DNA of 64,000 nucleotides from NCBI RefSeq assembly GCF_024256385.1, contig NZ_JAMLFW010000001.1, positions 744,001 through 808,000 of the forward strand. The letters are read 5' to 3'. Origin of the DNA: Anatilimnocola floriformis (lineage in GTDB: Bacteria; Planctomycetota; Planctomycetia; Pirellulales; Pirellulaceae). Position 1 is the first letter of the stretch. Every line of letters begins with the position of its first letter. The notes beneath the pieces are model-generated. The model saw only the letters and a program-made list of their open reading frames with translations. It had not been told where the DNA came from and made no database searches. A program made the translations under genes and the position numbers. Shown in pieces: positions 8,527-17,941 of this stretch.

Positions 8527-8633
8527 TAGGCCGGAACAAGCGGTACTCCGCGCTGTTCCGGCAGGAGGCTGAGATCGACGTCCCTCTACAAGTCATGCCG
8601 GAACTGCGCTGGGTACAGCTTGTTCCGGCCTAC
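8527..8633. repeat. GGCCGGAACAAGC-family composite inverted repeat, copy 2
   Basis: Same layout as the copy at 6489-6594: outer arms TAGGCCGGAACAAGCGG and CTTGTTCCGGCCTA, inner arms around GTTCCGGCAGGAGGCTGAGA and ATGCCGGAACTGCGC. It lies between the terminator at 8476 and the SDR gene, about 90 bases upstream of the SDR start. Confidence 0.9.
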
Positions 8634-8722
8634 GTCATACGTTGCTGCAAGATTCTGGCGACTCCTCGGTATATCCCGGCAGATACAATCTGCCACAATC
8701 AACGGGAACGAGGAGAGAAGTC

Positions 8723-9439
8723 ATGAACACTCAAGCACCAGTCGTCGTGATCACGGGCGCCTCGCAAGGAATCGGCGCGGGGCTCGTGCAGGGTTTTCTC
8801 GCCCAGGGCTATCGAGTGGTTGCCAATTCGCGCTCGATCAAAGCCGATAGCAATCCCAATGTGCTGACCGTGGCTGGGGATATCTCGAGCCCCACGGTTG
8901 CCGAGCAAGTAATCGCCGCCGCTGTCGAAAAGTTTGGCCGTGTCGACACGCTGGTCAACAACGCCGGCATGTTTCTCGCCAAGCCTTTTACCGAATACAC
9001 GGTCGAGGATTTCAATCGCGTCATCTCGCTCAATCTGGGCGGCTTCTTTTATGTGACACAGCAAGCGATCGGCCAGATGTTGAAACAGGGTGGCGGCGGA
9101 CATATCGTGAATCTCACGACGTCGCTCGTGCGGCAACCGATGAAAGGTGTCTCTGCCGCGATGGCTTCGATTACCAAGGGTGGTCTCGACGCGGTGACTC
9201 GCGGCCTGGCCATTGAATATGCCGACCAGAAGATCCGCGTGAACGCCGTCGCGCCGGGCATCATCGAAACCCCCATGCACGCTCCCGAAACGCACGACTT
9301 TCTCGCCAGCCTGCAACCGCTGAACCGGATGGGTTCGGTGCAAGAAGTGGTCGATGCGGTGCTGTATCTGGAGGGGGCAAAGTTCGTGACCGGCGAGACT
9401 TTGCATGTCGCCGGTGGAGCCCAGGCAGGGAAGTGGTGA
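8723..9439 (+). CDS. Short-chain dehydrogenase/reductase lacking the catalytic Tyr
   Basis: A 238-residue Rossmann-fold protein of the SDR family. The nucleotide-binding motif Thr-Gly-Ala-Ser-Gln-Gly-Ile-Gly is at 11-18, Asn-Asn-Ala-Gly is present, and the C-terminal Pro-Gly-Ile-Ile-Glu-Thr-Pro loop is normal. The active-site stretch reads Ser-Ala-Ala-Met-Ala-Ser-Ile-Thr-Lys-Gly-Gly, so the Tyr of the Tyr-x-x-x-Lys motif is replaced by a small residue while Lys is kept. I recall an SDR subgroup with a similar active site, so this may be a conserved variant rather than decay. ATG at 8723 with AGGAGAG upstream; the frame stays open further upstream but into a repeat. Substrate unknown. Confidence 0.88.
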   Translation: MNTQAPVVVITGASQGIGAGLVQGFLAQGYRVVANSRSIKADSNPNVLTVAGDISSPTVAEQVIAAAVEKFGRVDTLVNNAGMFLAKPFTEYTVEDFNRVISLNLGGFFYVTQQAIGQMLKQGGGGHIVNLTTSLVRQPMKGVSAAMASITKGGLDAVTRGLAIEYADQKIRVNAVAPGIIETPMHAPETHDFLASLQPLNRMGSVQEVVDAVLYLEGAKFVTGETLHVAGGAQAGKW

Positions 9440-9497
9440 GACGGCAATTGTGCTGGGCTCGCTTGTTTCAGTCTGCGTTACTGACGCGCCAAACTTC

Positions 9498-9526
9498 TTG
9501 ACATGCCACCGCAGATTTTGTACAAT
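9498..9526 (+). promoter_or_regulatory. Strong sigma-70-like promoter 410 bases upstream of dnaE
   Basis: TTGACA at 9498-9503 is a perfect -35 box; TACAAT at 9521-9526 is a 5-of-6 -10 box; the spacer is exactly 17 bases. The rest of the gene-free stretch 9440-9934 shows no gene. If this drives dnaE, the mRNA leader is about 400 bases. Alternatively it drives a small RNA. Confidence 0.6.
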
Positions 9527-9934
9527 TGAACAGTACTCATTGCCGATGAGCGTTACCAGCGGATGCACTTTGGGGCCATCGGCTGATGCGCTTGCGTTGA
9601 TCTATTTTCGACGAGAATGATCGATCGTTTGCAAGTTGTTGTTGAAAGGATAATCAAGTGGTGAGAAAAGGTTGTGGTGCTGTTTTGGAACTGTTGTAAT
9701 CACCCTCCCTTGAGGGATGAAAGTGTTGTGGGGATTTGGCGGTCGTTTTCGCTAAGTGATTTACTCAGAATGGTTTGTGGATTTCGCAGAACTGAAACAA
9801 CTGTTGTGAGAAATCGAGCTCCATTTGCCCTCGCTGGTTTCTGCCGATGCCCTAAAATGACAGGCTGCTAGCAGCGACTGATTCGACCCGATTGGCCGAT
9901 CTGTCTTCTCCCTTACTTTTGCAAGGATGCCCGC

Positions 9935-12900
9935 ATGTCGCGCTCGTTCGTCCACCTGCATTGCCATTCGCATTACAGCTTGCTCGATGGCGCCTCGCCG
10001 ATCGGCAAATTGGTGCAGCGGGCCAAGGACCACGGCATGAACGCCCTGGCCCTGACCGACCACGGCAATCTGCACGGGGCCCTCGAGTTCTATAACAAAG
10101 CCAAGGCCAAGGGGATCAATCCGATTCTCGGTTACGAGGCCTACATCGCCCCCGGCAGCCGCTTTGAAAAGAAGGACGCCGCGAACAGCAAGGAAGCCAG
10201 TTATCACCTCACGCTGCTCGCCCAGAATCGCGTCGGCTTTAAGAACCTGATCAAGCTGGCGTCGCACGCGATGCTCGAGGGTTTTTATTACAAGCCGCGC
10301 ATCGACAAGGAAATTCTCGAGGCCCACAGCGAGGGAATCATCTGCCTTAGCGGTTGTGTGTCGAGCGAGTTCAGCACGGCGATTCTCCGCGGCGGCGACG
10401 GCGAGGAAGCCTTCAAAAAGGCAATGGAAACCGCGGCCTGGTTTCACAAGCTCTTCGGCGATCGCTACTTCGTCGAGATCATGAACAACGGCGTCGATAT
10501 TCAACGGCTGCAGTTGGAAGGGGCCGTCGAAATCGCCAAGCGGATGGGCCTGCCGCTCGTCGCGACGAGCGATGCGCACTACGTCGACCGCGACGATGCC
10601 GAAGCCCAAGACGTGATGTTGTGTGTGAACACCGGCAAGTTCCGCACCGACAGCAACCGGATGAAGATGGAGAACGACTCGTTCTATCTCCGTTCGCCGG
10701 AAGAAATGTATGCGCACTTTCCGGGGCTCGAAGATGCCGTGGCGCGCAGCCAGGAAATCGCCAACAGCGTGTGCATCGATCTCGAGCTCGGCAAGCGGCA
10801 CTTCCCGGTCTATGCGTTGCCGGAAGGGCGCTCGACGGCGGAGTATTTGCGCGAGCTGTGCATCACAGGTCTGAAGGATCGTTACAGCGACGATCCCGAA
10901 ATGCTCAAGGATGATGTACTCGCCGATGTGGTCATCGCGCGTCTCGATCGCGAGCTCGACGTCATCAACAAGCTGGGCTTTCCGAATTACTTTCTCATCG
11001 TTTGGGACTTCGTTCGCGAAGCCCGCGACAAGGGCATTCCCGCCACGGCGAGAGGTAGCGGTGTCGGCGCGCTCGTTTGTTTTGCGCTGTATTTGAGCCA
11101 CGTTTGTCCGATCAAATACGACTTGCTGTTCGAGCGGTTTCTCGATCTGAATCGTAAAGAAGCGCCCGATATCGACATCGACTTCTGCAAAGAACGTCGC
11201 GGCCTGATCATCAATTATGTGAAGGAAAAGTACGGCGAAGCCAACGTTGCCCAGATCGGCACCTTCGGCACGTTGCAAGCTCGTGCGGCGATCAAAGACG
11301 TCGGCCGCGTGCTCGGTTTGCCGATGGATCGCGTCAACAAAATCACGTCGCTCGTGCCGGACGTGCTGCACATCTCGCTCGAAGAAGCGCTCGAGCAATC
11401 GGACGAACTAAAGCAGCTCAGCAACAGCGATCCGGAAGTTGCCGAGGTGCTGAAGCTCGCGCAAAAGATCGAAGGCCTGGCCCGCAACATCGGCACGCAC
11501 GCCGCGGCGGTGGTGATCGCCGACAAGCCGCTCACTGAGTACGTGCCGCTGGGCAAAGTCAGCGGCAAGAACGACATCATCACGCAGTGGTCGATGGGTG
11601 ACGTCGAAGCAGCTGGCCTGTTGAAGATGGACTTTCTCGGCCTCCGCAACTTGACCATCCTCAGCAAAGCCGAGGAAATCATCCGGCAGACGACGGGCAT
11701 CACGATCAACCCGTATAAGTTTCCGCTCGACGACAAGGCGACATTCGCTCTGCTGCAGCGCGGCGAAACGAAAGGCATCTTCCAGCTCGAATCGGGCGGC
11801 ATTCGCGACCTGCTGCAGAAGATGAAGCCCGACCATTTCCGTGACATCATCGCGACGAACGCGCTCTATCGCCCTGGTCCGCTCGAAGGCGGTATGGTGC
11901 GCGACTACGTCGAAGTGAAGAACGGCCGGCAGCAAGCGAATTACATTCATCCCGTGTGCGAAAAGGTTCTCGGCGAAACGCACGGCGTGATGGTGTATCA
12001 AGAACAAGTGATGCGGATTCTGAACGAGCTCGGCGGCATCGAGCTCGCCAGTTCGTACACCTGCATCAAAGCGATCAGCAAGAAGAAAGAAGAGCTGATC
12101 GCGAAAAACAAAGATCAGTTCCTGAAAGGCTGCGGCGAGAAAGGTCTTGCCAAGAACGAAGCCGAAGATTTCTGGAACATGATCATCAAGTTCGCGGGCT
12201 ACGGCTTCAACAAAAGCCACTCAACCGCCTACGCCCTCATTGCATATATGACTGCGTACTTGAAGGCTCACTATCCGGTTGAGTTCATGGCCGCGCTCCT
12301 TTGTGGTGATATCGAGGGCCGCAATTTCAAAACGAAGGATGCGCTCGTCGAGCATCTGGAAGATTGCAAGCGGATGAATATCGAGGTCGTGCCGCCGGAT
12401 GTGAATAGCAGCGATGTGGAGTTCACGGTCGGCGACGGCAAGATTTATTTCGGCCTCTCTGCGATCAAGGGTTGCGGCGGCAACGCGGGCGAAGCGATTG
12501 CAACCGCGCGGAAGAAGGGTGGGCCGTTCAAGGACTTGTTTGATTTCTGCGAACGGGTGGATTCGAGCGGCGCGAGCAAGGGTGTGATCGAAACGCTGAT
12601 CAAAGCCGGCGCGTTCGATTGTTTCAAAGCGAAGCGGTCGCAACTCGGCGCGATTATCGAACGAGCCATTCAGGCCGGTCAGAGCGTGGCGTCGGATCGC
12701 AAGAGCGGCCAGAAATCTTTGTTCGGCGCGTTCGGTGGCGACGAAGAAGCCAAGCCCGCCGTCACGATGCCGGATATCGCCGAGCTCGTGCCGAAAGAAA
12801 TGGCGCAGGCTGAGAAGGAAGTCCTCGGCTTTTATCTGTCGAGTCATCCGCTCGATGAATTTCGAAACAAACTCGCCATGTATCGTTCGCATACGGTGAC

Positions 12901-13513
12901 ATCGGCGAAGACGCTGCCGGAAAAGCAGGAAGTGATTCTCGGCGGCATGCTCGCGGCGCTGAAGTATGGCAATTCGAAAGATCCCAAGCCGGGCATGCCG
13001 TCGCGCTGGGTGATGTTCGACTTGGAAGACGTCGAGGGTGGCGTGATTCGTTGCACGATGTGGCCGAGCACCTTTGCCGAGTACGGCCAACTCGTCGCTC
13101 CCGATGCCATTCTCATGGCTCGCGGCCGCGTCGATCGTCGTGGCGGCGAAGAAGCGAATCTGAACATCGACGAGCTCACCACGCTCACCGACATCGACGA
13201 GCGGAGCACCAGCGGCATTGAGATCCGTTTTGACGAACGGCAGCACGGCCCGGAAACGGTGAAGAAGGCCTACGAAATCATCCGCGGCTATCCACCCACT
13301 GGCGAGAAGCCTGGCGTCCTGAAGATGCAGGTCATTACCGAGGATCGCACGCTTGTCGATCTGCGAGTGAAGAATCGCTTGAGCATTACGAAAGAACTCG
13401 AAGCGCGACTGCAAGATCTGCTCGGTGCGGGTTACTTGCGATTGCTCAAGTCACCGCCGAAACCATCTGCCGACCGGCCCAAACCACGGTTCCAGAAAGC
13501 TGGCGCGCGGTAG
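9935..13513 (+). CDS. dnaE: DNA polymerase III alpha subunit
   Basis: The replicative C-family polymerase (1192 residues, normal length), which extends DNA within the polymerase III holoenzyme. The N-terminal PHP domain begins with His-Leu-His-Cys-His-Ser-His-Tyr-Ser-Leu-Leu-Asp-Gly. The palm carries the catalytic pair in Pro-Asp-Ile-Asp-Ile-Asp-Phe (first Asp about residue 412) and the Gly-Ser-Gly-Val-Gly-Ala-Leu loop. Later regions include Gly-Tyr-Gly-Phe-Asn-Lys-Ser-His-Ser and a C-terminal OB-fold and tail. It resembles the housekeeping DnaE1 rather than the error-prone DnaE2 (full PHP motif, no imuAB neighbours). ATG at 9935 with AAGGA upstream. The stop is followed by an 8-base stem-loop at 13533-13552. 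Confidence 0.97.
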   Translation: MSRSFVHLHCHSHYSLLDGASPIGKLVQRAKDHGMNALALTDHGNLHGALEFYNKAKAKGINPILGYEAYIAPGSRFEKKDAANSKEASYHLTLLAQNRVGFKNLIKLASHAMLEGFYYKPRIDKEILEAHSEGIICLSGCVSSEFSTAILRGGDGEEAFKKAMETAAWFHKLFGDRYFVEIMNNGVDIQRLQLEGAVEIAKRMGLPLVATSDAHYVDRDDAEAQDVMLCVNTGKFRTDSNRMKMENDSFYLRSPEEMYAHFPGLEDAVARSQEIANSVCIDLELGKRHFPVYALPEGRSTAEYLRELCITGLKDRYSDDPEMLKDDVLADVVIARLDRELDVINKLGFPNYFLIVWDFVREARDKGIPATARGSGVGALVCFALYLSHVCPIKYDLLFERFLDLNRKEAPDIDIDFCKERRGLIINYVKEKYGEANVAQIGTFGTLQARAAIKDVGRVLGLPMDRVNKITSLVPDVLHISLEEALEQSDELKQLSNSDPEVAEVLKLAQKIEGLARNIGTHAAAVVIADKPLTEYVPLGKVSGKNDIITQWSMGDVEAAGLLKMDFLGLRNLTILSKAEEIIRQTTGITINPYKFPLDDKATFALLQRGETKGIFQLESGGIRDLLQKMKPDHFRDIIATNALYRPGPLEGGMVRDYVEVKNGRQQANYIHPVCEKVLGETHGVMVYQEQVMRILNELGGIELASSYTCIKAISKKKEELIAKNKDQFLKGCGEKGLAKNEAEDFWNMIIKFAGYGFNKSHSTAYALIAYMTAYLKAHYPVEFMAALLCGDIEGRNFKTKDALVEHLEDCKRMNIEVVPPDVNSSDVEFTVGDGKIYFGLSAIKGCGGNAGEAIATARKKGGPFKDLFDFCERVDSSGASKGVIETLIKAGAFDCFKAKRSQLGAIIERAIQAGQSVASDRKSGQKSLFGAFGGDEEAKPAVTMPDIAELVPKEMAQAEKEVLGFYLSSHPLDEFRNKLAMYRSHTVTSAKTLPEKQEVILGGMLAALKYGNSKDPKPGMPSRWVMFDLEDVEGGVIRCTMWPSTFAEYGQLVAPDAILMARGRVDRRGGEEANLNIDELTTLTDIDERSTSGIEIRFDERQHGPETVKKAYEIIRGYPPTGEKPGVLKMQVITEDRTLVDLRVKNRLSITKELEARLQDLLGAGYLRLLKSPPKPSADRPKPRFQKAGAR

Positions 13514-13532
13514 GACTCGCGTCCCAAATGTG

Positions 13533-13552
13533 CCCAGCCGAAGGCGGCTGGG
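13533..13552 (+). terminator. Stem-loop after dnaE, possible weak terminator
   Basis: CCCAGCCG and CGGCTGGG form a perfect 8-base stem with an AAGG loop 20 bases after the dnaE stop. Only two T follow, so termination would be weak, or the hairpin may stabilise the 3' end. Confidence 0.45.
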
Positions 13553-13618
13553 TTCCTCCGTAGCAATCCGTTGTCTCACCAGCGACAATCGACGTGACTT
13601 CTTCACGGAGATTGCTTC

Positions 13619-16600
13619 ATGGCCAGCTGGCGGTATTTCGGCGCGATTGTCTGCGCGTTTTCACTCGGCGTTATCGCTGCGGCGCAAGAGGACGAAGAGG
13701 AACCCTTTCTGCCGGGGCTGATCGCGCAATTTCAACAAGCCAAGTCATCGCCGGTGCAGCGACTCGAAGCCGTCGTGGCGGCCCATTGGAATGCACGGCC
13801 TGATGAACGACTCCGGCCTGGCGAACTCTTTACCGTCACCTACCGCGGCGTGCTCGATGTGCCCGACGATGGCCAGTATCAGCTGCACTTGCACGGCAAT
13901 GGCCAGGCCCGCGTGCTGCTCGATGGCAAGGAGTGGATCGCCGATCAAAAGCTTTCCGGCTGGGCCAGTTCCACGACTCGTCAGCTCACGTTCGGTCCAC
14001 TGCCGATCGAAATTCAATTCATCGCCACCGCCTGGCCGGCGCAGATCGGCTTGTTCTGGTCCAGCGATCGCTTTGAGCGGGAACCGGTGCCGGCGCGAGC
14101 TCTTCAGCATGCGCGCGAGATGGTGGTGTCGGACTCATTCGAACGTGGCCAGGTTCTCGCGCGAGCTCTGCGCTGCGAAGCATGTCATTCTTCCGGCGAG
14201 CAAAACCGCGAGCCCATGCCGGCGCCGGCCCTCGATCAACTGGCCGGCAATCTGCAGCGCGATTGGCTGGTGAATTGGCTTCGCGACGATGGCACCCACG
14301 ATCAGTTCAGCAACATCCGCAAGTCGCAGCGGCGGATGCCGTTTCTCAACATCGCCGCGGATGAAGTCGAGCTGCTCGCCGACTGGCTGCTCGCGGGAGA
14401 TGGCAAAAAACCGAAACCTGTCGCCGAAAAACCACCCAAAGCCGATCCCAAGAAGAAGCCGCGCACCACGGCCGAGCTGCATGCGGCCGGCGAGAATCTG
14501 CTGCGAACCAAAGGCTGCCTCGCCTGTCATGAAAGTGGCGAGTTCGGCGAGAGTGGCCTCTATGGCGGCGGCGATCTGACCAACATCGCCGCGAAACGCC
14601 CTCCAGAGTTCTTCGCGCAATGGCTACAAAAGCCGGAGACGCTAAATCGCGATCATCGCATGCCTGTGTTCGATCTCACCGCCGACGAACGCGAAGCTTT
14701 GTCGACTTATTTGAGTAGTCAGGGAAAGGGAGCCGAACGGCGCGAGTCGCGAGATGAGGCAAAGGAAAGAAATTCGCGTGCGCGGGAGATCGCGCGCAAG
14801 TATCGCTGCGACGAATGTCATCGTTTGCCCGAACAAGAACAAATTGCGAAGCTGCCAGCAGCCAAGTCGCTTGCTGATTTAACGGCAACATCGAATTGGG
14901 AGAAGTCGTGTGTCCGTGAGACGGCAAAAGATCCTAGCGGCCAGCCGTTGTTCACGCATGCTGCGCCGGTCAGCGATGCGCTGAAGGACTATTTCTCGCA
15001 GCGAGTCGCGCCCGACAAGACCTCCCTTAACAAACCCGACGGCGCGCAACTCGTCATCGAAAATAACTGCCTCGCTTGCCACTCCCGCGAACCGCAACTC
15101 GCCGGCGTGCTGCCGAAAAAGTTCGGCGATAAGCTCGTGCGCCTCGCCGAGTCCGATCCGGAACTCGCGCCACAGATTCCCGCTCTCACGCCGCCGTCGC
15201 TCAACAGCGTCGGCGACAAGCTGACCGATGCGGCGCTGGCTGGAGCCATCACGCGCGCAGGTCCAGCGCATCGGCCTTATCTGCAAGTGCAGATGCCGAA
15301 GTTTCGCTTGTCGAAAGCACAAATCGAGCAAGTCAGCGCGCACTTCATCGGCAGCGATCGCATTCCCGATTACGAGCGAACCAAACATCCGGAGCCGCAG
15401 CCAGCGCAGCTCGCCGCGCGAGCGCTCGCCGGCAAACGACTGGTCGGCACCGACGGCTTTAGCTGCACTGCTTGCCATCAAGTCGGCAGCGTGCAGCCGG
15501 TGAAAGCGCCGCCAAACGCTCGTGGCCCGACCCTCTCGATGCCGCAGAATCGGCTCCGCAAAACGTGGTTCGATCGCTGGGTTCGCAATCCTGCGCGGAT
15601 CGTCCCGCGGATGGAAATGCCCTCGGTACAAACGCCCGTTCGCGGCGTGCTGCAGGACAATCTTCACGACCAACTCGCCGCCGTCTGGCAAGTCCTCAGC
15701 ACTCCCGGCTTCGAACCGCCGTTGCCCGCGCCGGTTCGCACGCTCCGTTTTTATTCCAGCGAAGACAACTCGCAGCAACAGCCGCTCGTCGTTACCGATC
15801 TGATCGAATACGAAGGCCAGATGCTGGAGCGCGCCGCGCTTATCGGTTTGCCGAATCGGCAGAACGTTCTTTTCGATTTCGCCACGCACCGGTTGCTCGC
15901 TTGGAGCCAAGGGGATCTCGCGCGGCAACGAACGAAAGGAAAGAATTGGTACTGGGAGCCGGCGGGAAGTGCGCTACTGACGACGGGAATCCAGGAATCG
16001 GAGTTGGCCGTGGAAATCGACGGCCGACTATACTTCGCAGTCGCTGACGGACAATGGCTCGCAGAGCCCGAGCAATTTCGATTGAGCAGCGATCAGGCCA
16101 GCATTAAGTACACTCTCCGTTTTCGTCGCAGCAAGGAAGATGCCCAGCCGCCGTGGACTGTTTCGCTGCGAGTGCGACAGGACTTGAAGCCGGATTTCAA
16201 CGGGAATGGCTTGGTTCGCCACTTCGAACTATCCGGCGTTCCAGAGAACGCCAAAATTCATTGGCGACTGCTCGATGCCAAGAAACATGGCATCGAGCCG
16301 AGCGAAATGGAGACGAGCCCGCGCGGATTGAGTTTGAAATTGGCCAATTCGGGCTCGATCCAAGTCTCGGTCGACGGCCCGACGGAGTTTGGCTGGCTCA
16401 AATCGGACACAGCGACTATCGAGTTCAAAGGGCTGGCTCAAAGCAAGGTTTCTTGGAACGCGAGCTACCGTTCGCAGCTCCCTGCCGACGAATATCACGT
16501 GCCACGTTCACCGGCCGTTCCTTTCACGCAACCGCCAGTCACCATCGCGCCCGGCATGACCGGCGAGCGATTGACGCTCTCCACCGACATCATGCCAACC

Positions 16601-17932
16601 GCACTTGCATGGCGGCCGAACGGTGAACTCGTGGTCGCCTCGCTCAAAGGTCAAGTTCTCGCTTTTTCAACCAACGCACAAGCGACGGCGCAGCTGCAAG
16701 GAGAGCTTCTCGCCGATGGCTTGGCCGCCCCCTACGGCATTCAGGCAGGGCCTAATTATGTCGATGTCGTTGCGAAATATGGTCTGTTAAAAATCGTTCG
16801 CAATCGGGATGGCAGCCACGAAACGAGCCTGATCGCCTCTGGTTGGGGATACACCAGCGACTACCACGACTGGGCCGTTGGTTTGCCGAGTGACAGCAGA
16901 GGCAACTACTACATCGCCTTGCCCTGTTTTCAGGACAATCGTGCGGACGCGGCGAAACGGCTGCGTGGCTCGGTTCTGAAACTAACTCGGGCGATCGACG
17001 AGCAGCACCATCACAGGATGTACAATTTTGAAGTCCTCACCCACGGCCATCGGTTTCCGATGGGAATGGCACTGAATGCCGAGGATGAATTGTTCGTCAC
17101 GGATAATCAAGGCAACTACAACCCGTTCAATGAGCTGAATCATGTGCAGCCGGGGAAGCACTACGGCTTTGTGAACAAGGGCGAGGAGAAGCCGCAGGAA
17201 CTCACACCGCCGGCGATCGATATTCCGCATCCTTGGACGCGGAGTGTGAATGGCATCTGCTTTTTGAACACGCCGCGGACTCTGAATGACAAGCAGCTGA
17301 CAGCAGTGCGCGGCAGTGTCAGCATCTTTGGCCCGCTCGAAGGACATCTCGTCGGCTGCGAGTACGACACGCGGCGACTCATTCGCATGAGTCTGCAAAA
17401 AGTCGACGGCGAATATCAAGGCTGCGCTTATCCGCTGACCGTTCCCACGCCCGCCGAAGAAGCGCCGCTAGGGCCGATCTGCTGCGAAGTGAGCCCCGCC
17501 GGTGAACTCTTCGTCGGCAGCATTCGCGACAGCGGCTGGGGCGCGGGAAACAACATCGGCGAAGTGATCCGCATCAAGGTCGATCCGGCTAAACTCGGTT
17601 CCGGCCTGGCCGAGATGCGGGCGATCGTCGGCGGCTTTGAACTTGAGTTCTTCGTGCCGGTTGAGAAGGAGTTGGCCGAGCAACTCGAGAGCTATTCCCT
17701 CAGCAGCTACCGCCGGGAATCGACACCCGCGTACGGCGGCAACGACATCGATCGACGAACGGAAAAAATTGCGAAAGTCTCGCTCAGCCCGGATCGCAAA
17801 CGAGTGATCTTAGCGCTCGATCAACTAAGAACGGGGCACGTCTACGAACTCCGGATAAAATCACTGGCACCTGCCGAAGAGACATTCTTTCCCGCCGAAG
17901 CGCACTACACGCTGCGGCGAGTTCCCAAGTAG
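13619..17932 (+). CDS. Multihaem cytochrome c with PA14-like and sorbosone-dehydrogenase-like propeller domains
   Basis: A very large exported protein (1437 residues). After a signal peptide (about 1-21) comes a PA14-like beta-sandwich (about 30-150). Then five haem-c motifs occur with first Cys near residues 186 (Cys-Glu-Ala-Cys-His), 300 (Cys-Leu-Ala-Cys-His), 397 (Cys-Asp-Glu-Cys-His), 484 (Cys-Leu-Ala-Cys-His) and 616 (Cys-Thr-Ala-Cys-His). The C-terminal 450 residues look like a glucose/sorbosone-dehydrogenase beta-propeller of the planctomycete membrane-bound dehydrogenase type. The order suggests periplasmic sugar or alcohol oxidation with electron relay through a built-in haem wire, which is inference. 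ATG at 13619 with GGAG upstream. A membrane protein gene follows after 9 bases. Confidence 0.88.
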   Translation: MASWRYFGAIVCAFSLGVIAAAQEDEEEPFLPGLIAQFQQAKSSPVQRLEAVVAAHWNARPDERLRPGELFTVTYRGVLDVPDDGQYQLHLHGNGQARVLLDGKEWIADQKLSGWASSTTRQLTFGPLPIEIQFIATAWPAQIGLFWSSDRFEREPVPARALQHAREMVVSDSFERGQVLARALRCEACHSSGEQNREPMPAPALDQLAGNLQRDWLVNWLRDDGTHDQFSNIRKSQRRMPFLNIAADEVELLADWLLAGDGKKPKPVAEKPPKADPKKKPRTTAELHAAGENLLRTKGCLACHESGEFGESGLYGGGDLTNIAAKRPPEFFAQWLQKPETLNRDHRMPVFDLTADEREALSTYLSSQGKGAERRESRDEAKERNSRAREIARKYRCDECHRLPEQEQIAKLPAAKSLADLTATSNWEKSCVRETAKDPSGQPLFTHAAPVSDALKDYFSQRVAPDKTSLNKPDGAQLVIENNCLACHSREPQLAGVLPKKFGDKLVRLAESDPELAPQIPALTPPSLNSVGDKLTDAALAGAITRAGPAHRPYLQVQMPKFRLSKAQIEQVSAHFIGSDRIPDYERTKHPEPQPAQLAARALAGKRLVGTDGFSCTACHQVGSVQPVKAPPNARGPTLSMPQNRLRKTWFDRWVRNPARIVPRMEMPSVQTPVRGVLQDNLHDQLAAVWQVLSTPGFEPPLPAPVRTLRFYSSEDNSQQQPLVVTDLIEYEGQMLERAALIGLPNRQNVLFDFATHRLLAWSQGDLARQRTKGKNWYWEPAGSALLTTGIQESELAVEIDGRLYFAVADGQWLAEPEQFRLSSDQASIKYTLRFRRSKEDAQPPWTVSLRVRQDLKPDFNGNGLVRHFELSGVPENAKIHWRLLDAKKHGIEPSEMETSPRGLSLKLANSGSIQVSVDGPTEFGWLKSDTATIEFKGLAQSKVSWNASYRSQLPADEYHVPRSPAVPFTQPPVTIAPGMTGERLTLSTDIMPTALAWRPNGELVVASLKGQVLAFSTNAQATAQLQGELLADGLAAPYGIQAGPNYVDVVAKYGLLKIVRNRDGSHETSLIASGWGYTSDYHDWAVGLPSDSRGNYYIALPCFQDNRADAAKRLRGSVLKLTRAIDEQHHHRMYNFEVLTHGHRFPMGMALNAEDELFVTDNQGNYNPFNELNHVQPGKHYGFVNKGEEKPQELTPPAIDIPHPWTRSVNGICFLNTPRTLNDKQLTAVRGSVSIFGPLEGHLVGCEYDTRRLIRMSLQKVDGEYQGCAYPLTVPTPAEEAPLGPICCEVSPAGELFVGSIRDSGWGAGNNIGEVIRIKVDPAKLGSGLAEMRAIVGGFELEFFVPVEKELAEQLESYSLSSYRRESTPAYGGNDIDRRTEKIAKVSLSPDRKRVILALDQLRTGHVYELRIKSLAPAEETFFPAEAHYTLRRVPK

Positions 17933-17941
17933 CAGGTTGCC

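Noticed and set aside
9761-11398. Long open frame (545 codons) on the minus strand opposite dnaE
   Set aside because: It is an antisense shadow of dnaE in GC-rich sequence: no ribosome binding site, no recognisable domain, and it runs straight through the polymerase motifs.
12221-13414. Second long minus-strand frame opposite dnaE (397 codons)
   Set aside because: Same reason as the previous one; composition is typical of a shadow frame (rich in Arg, His, Ala).
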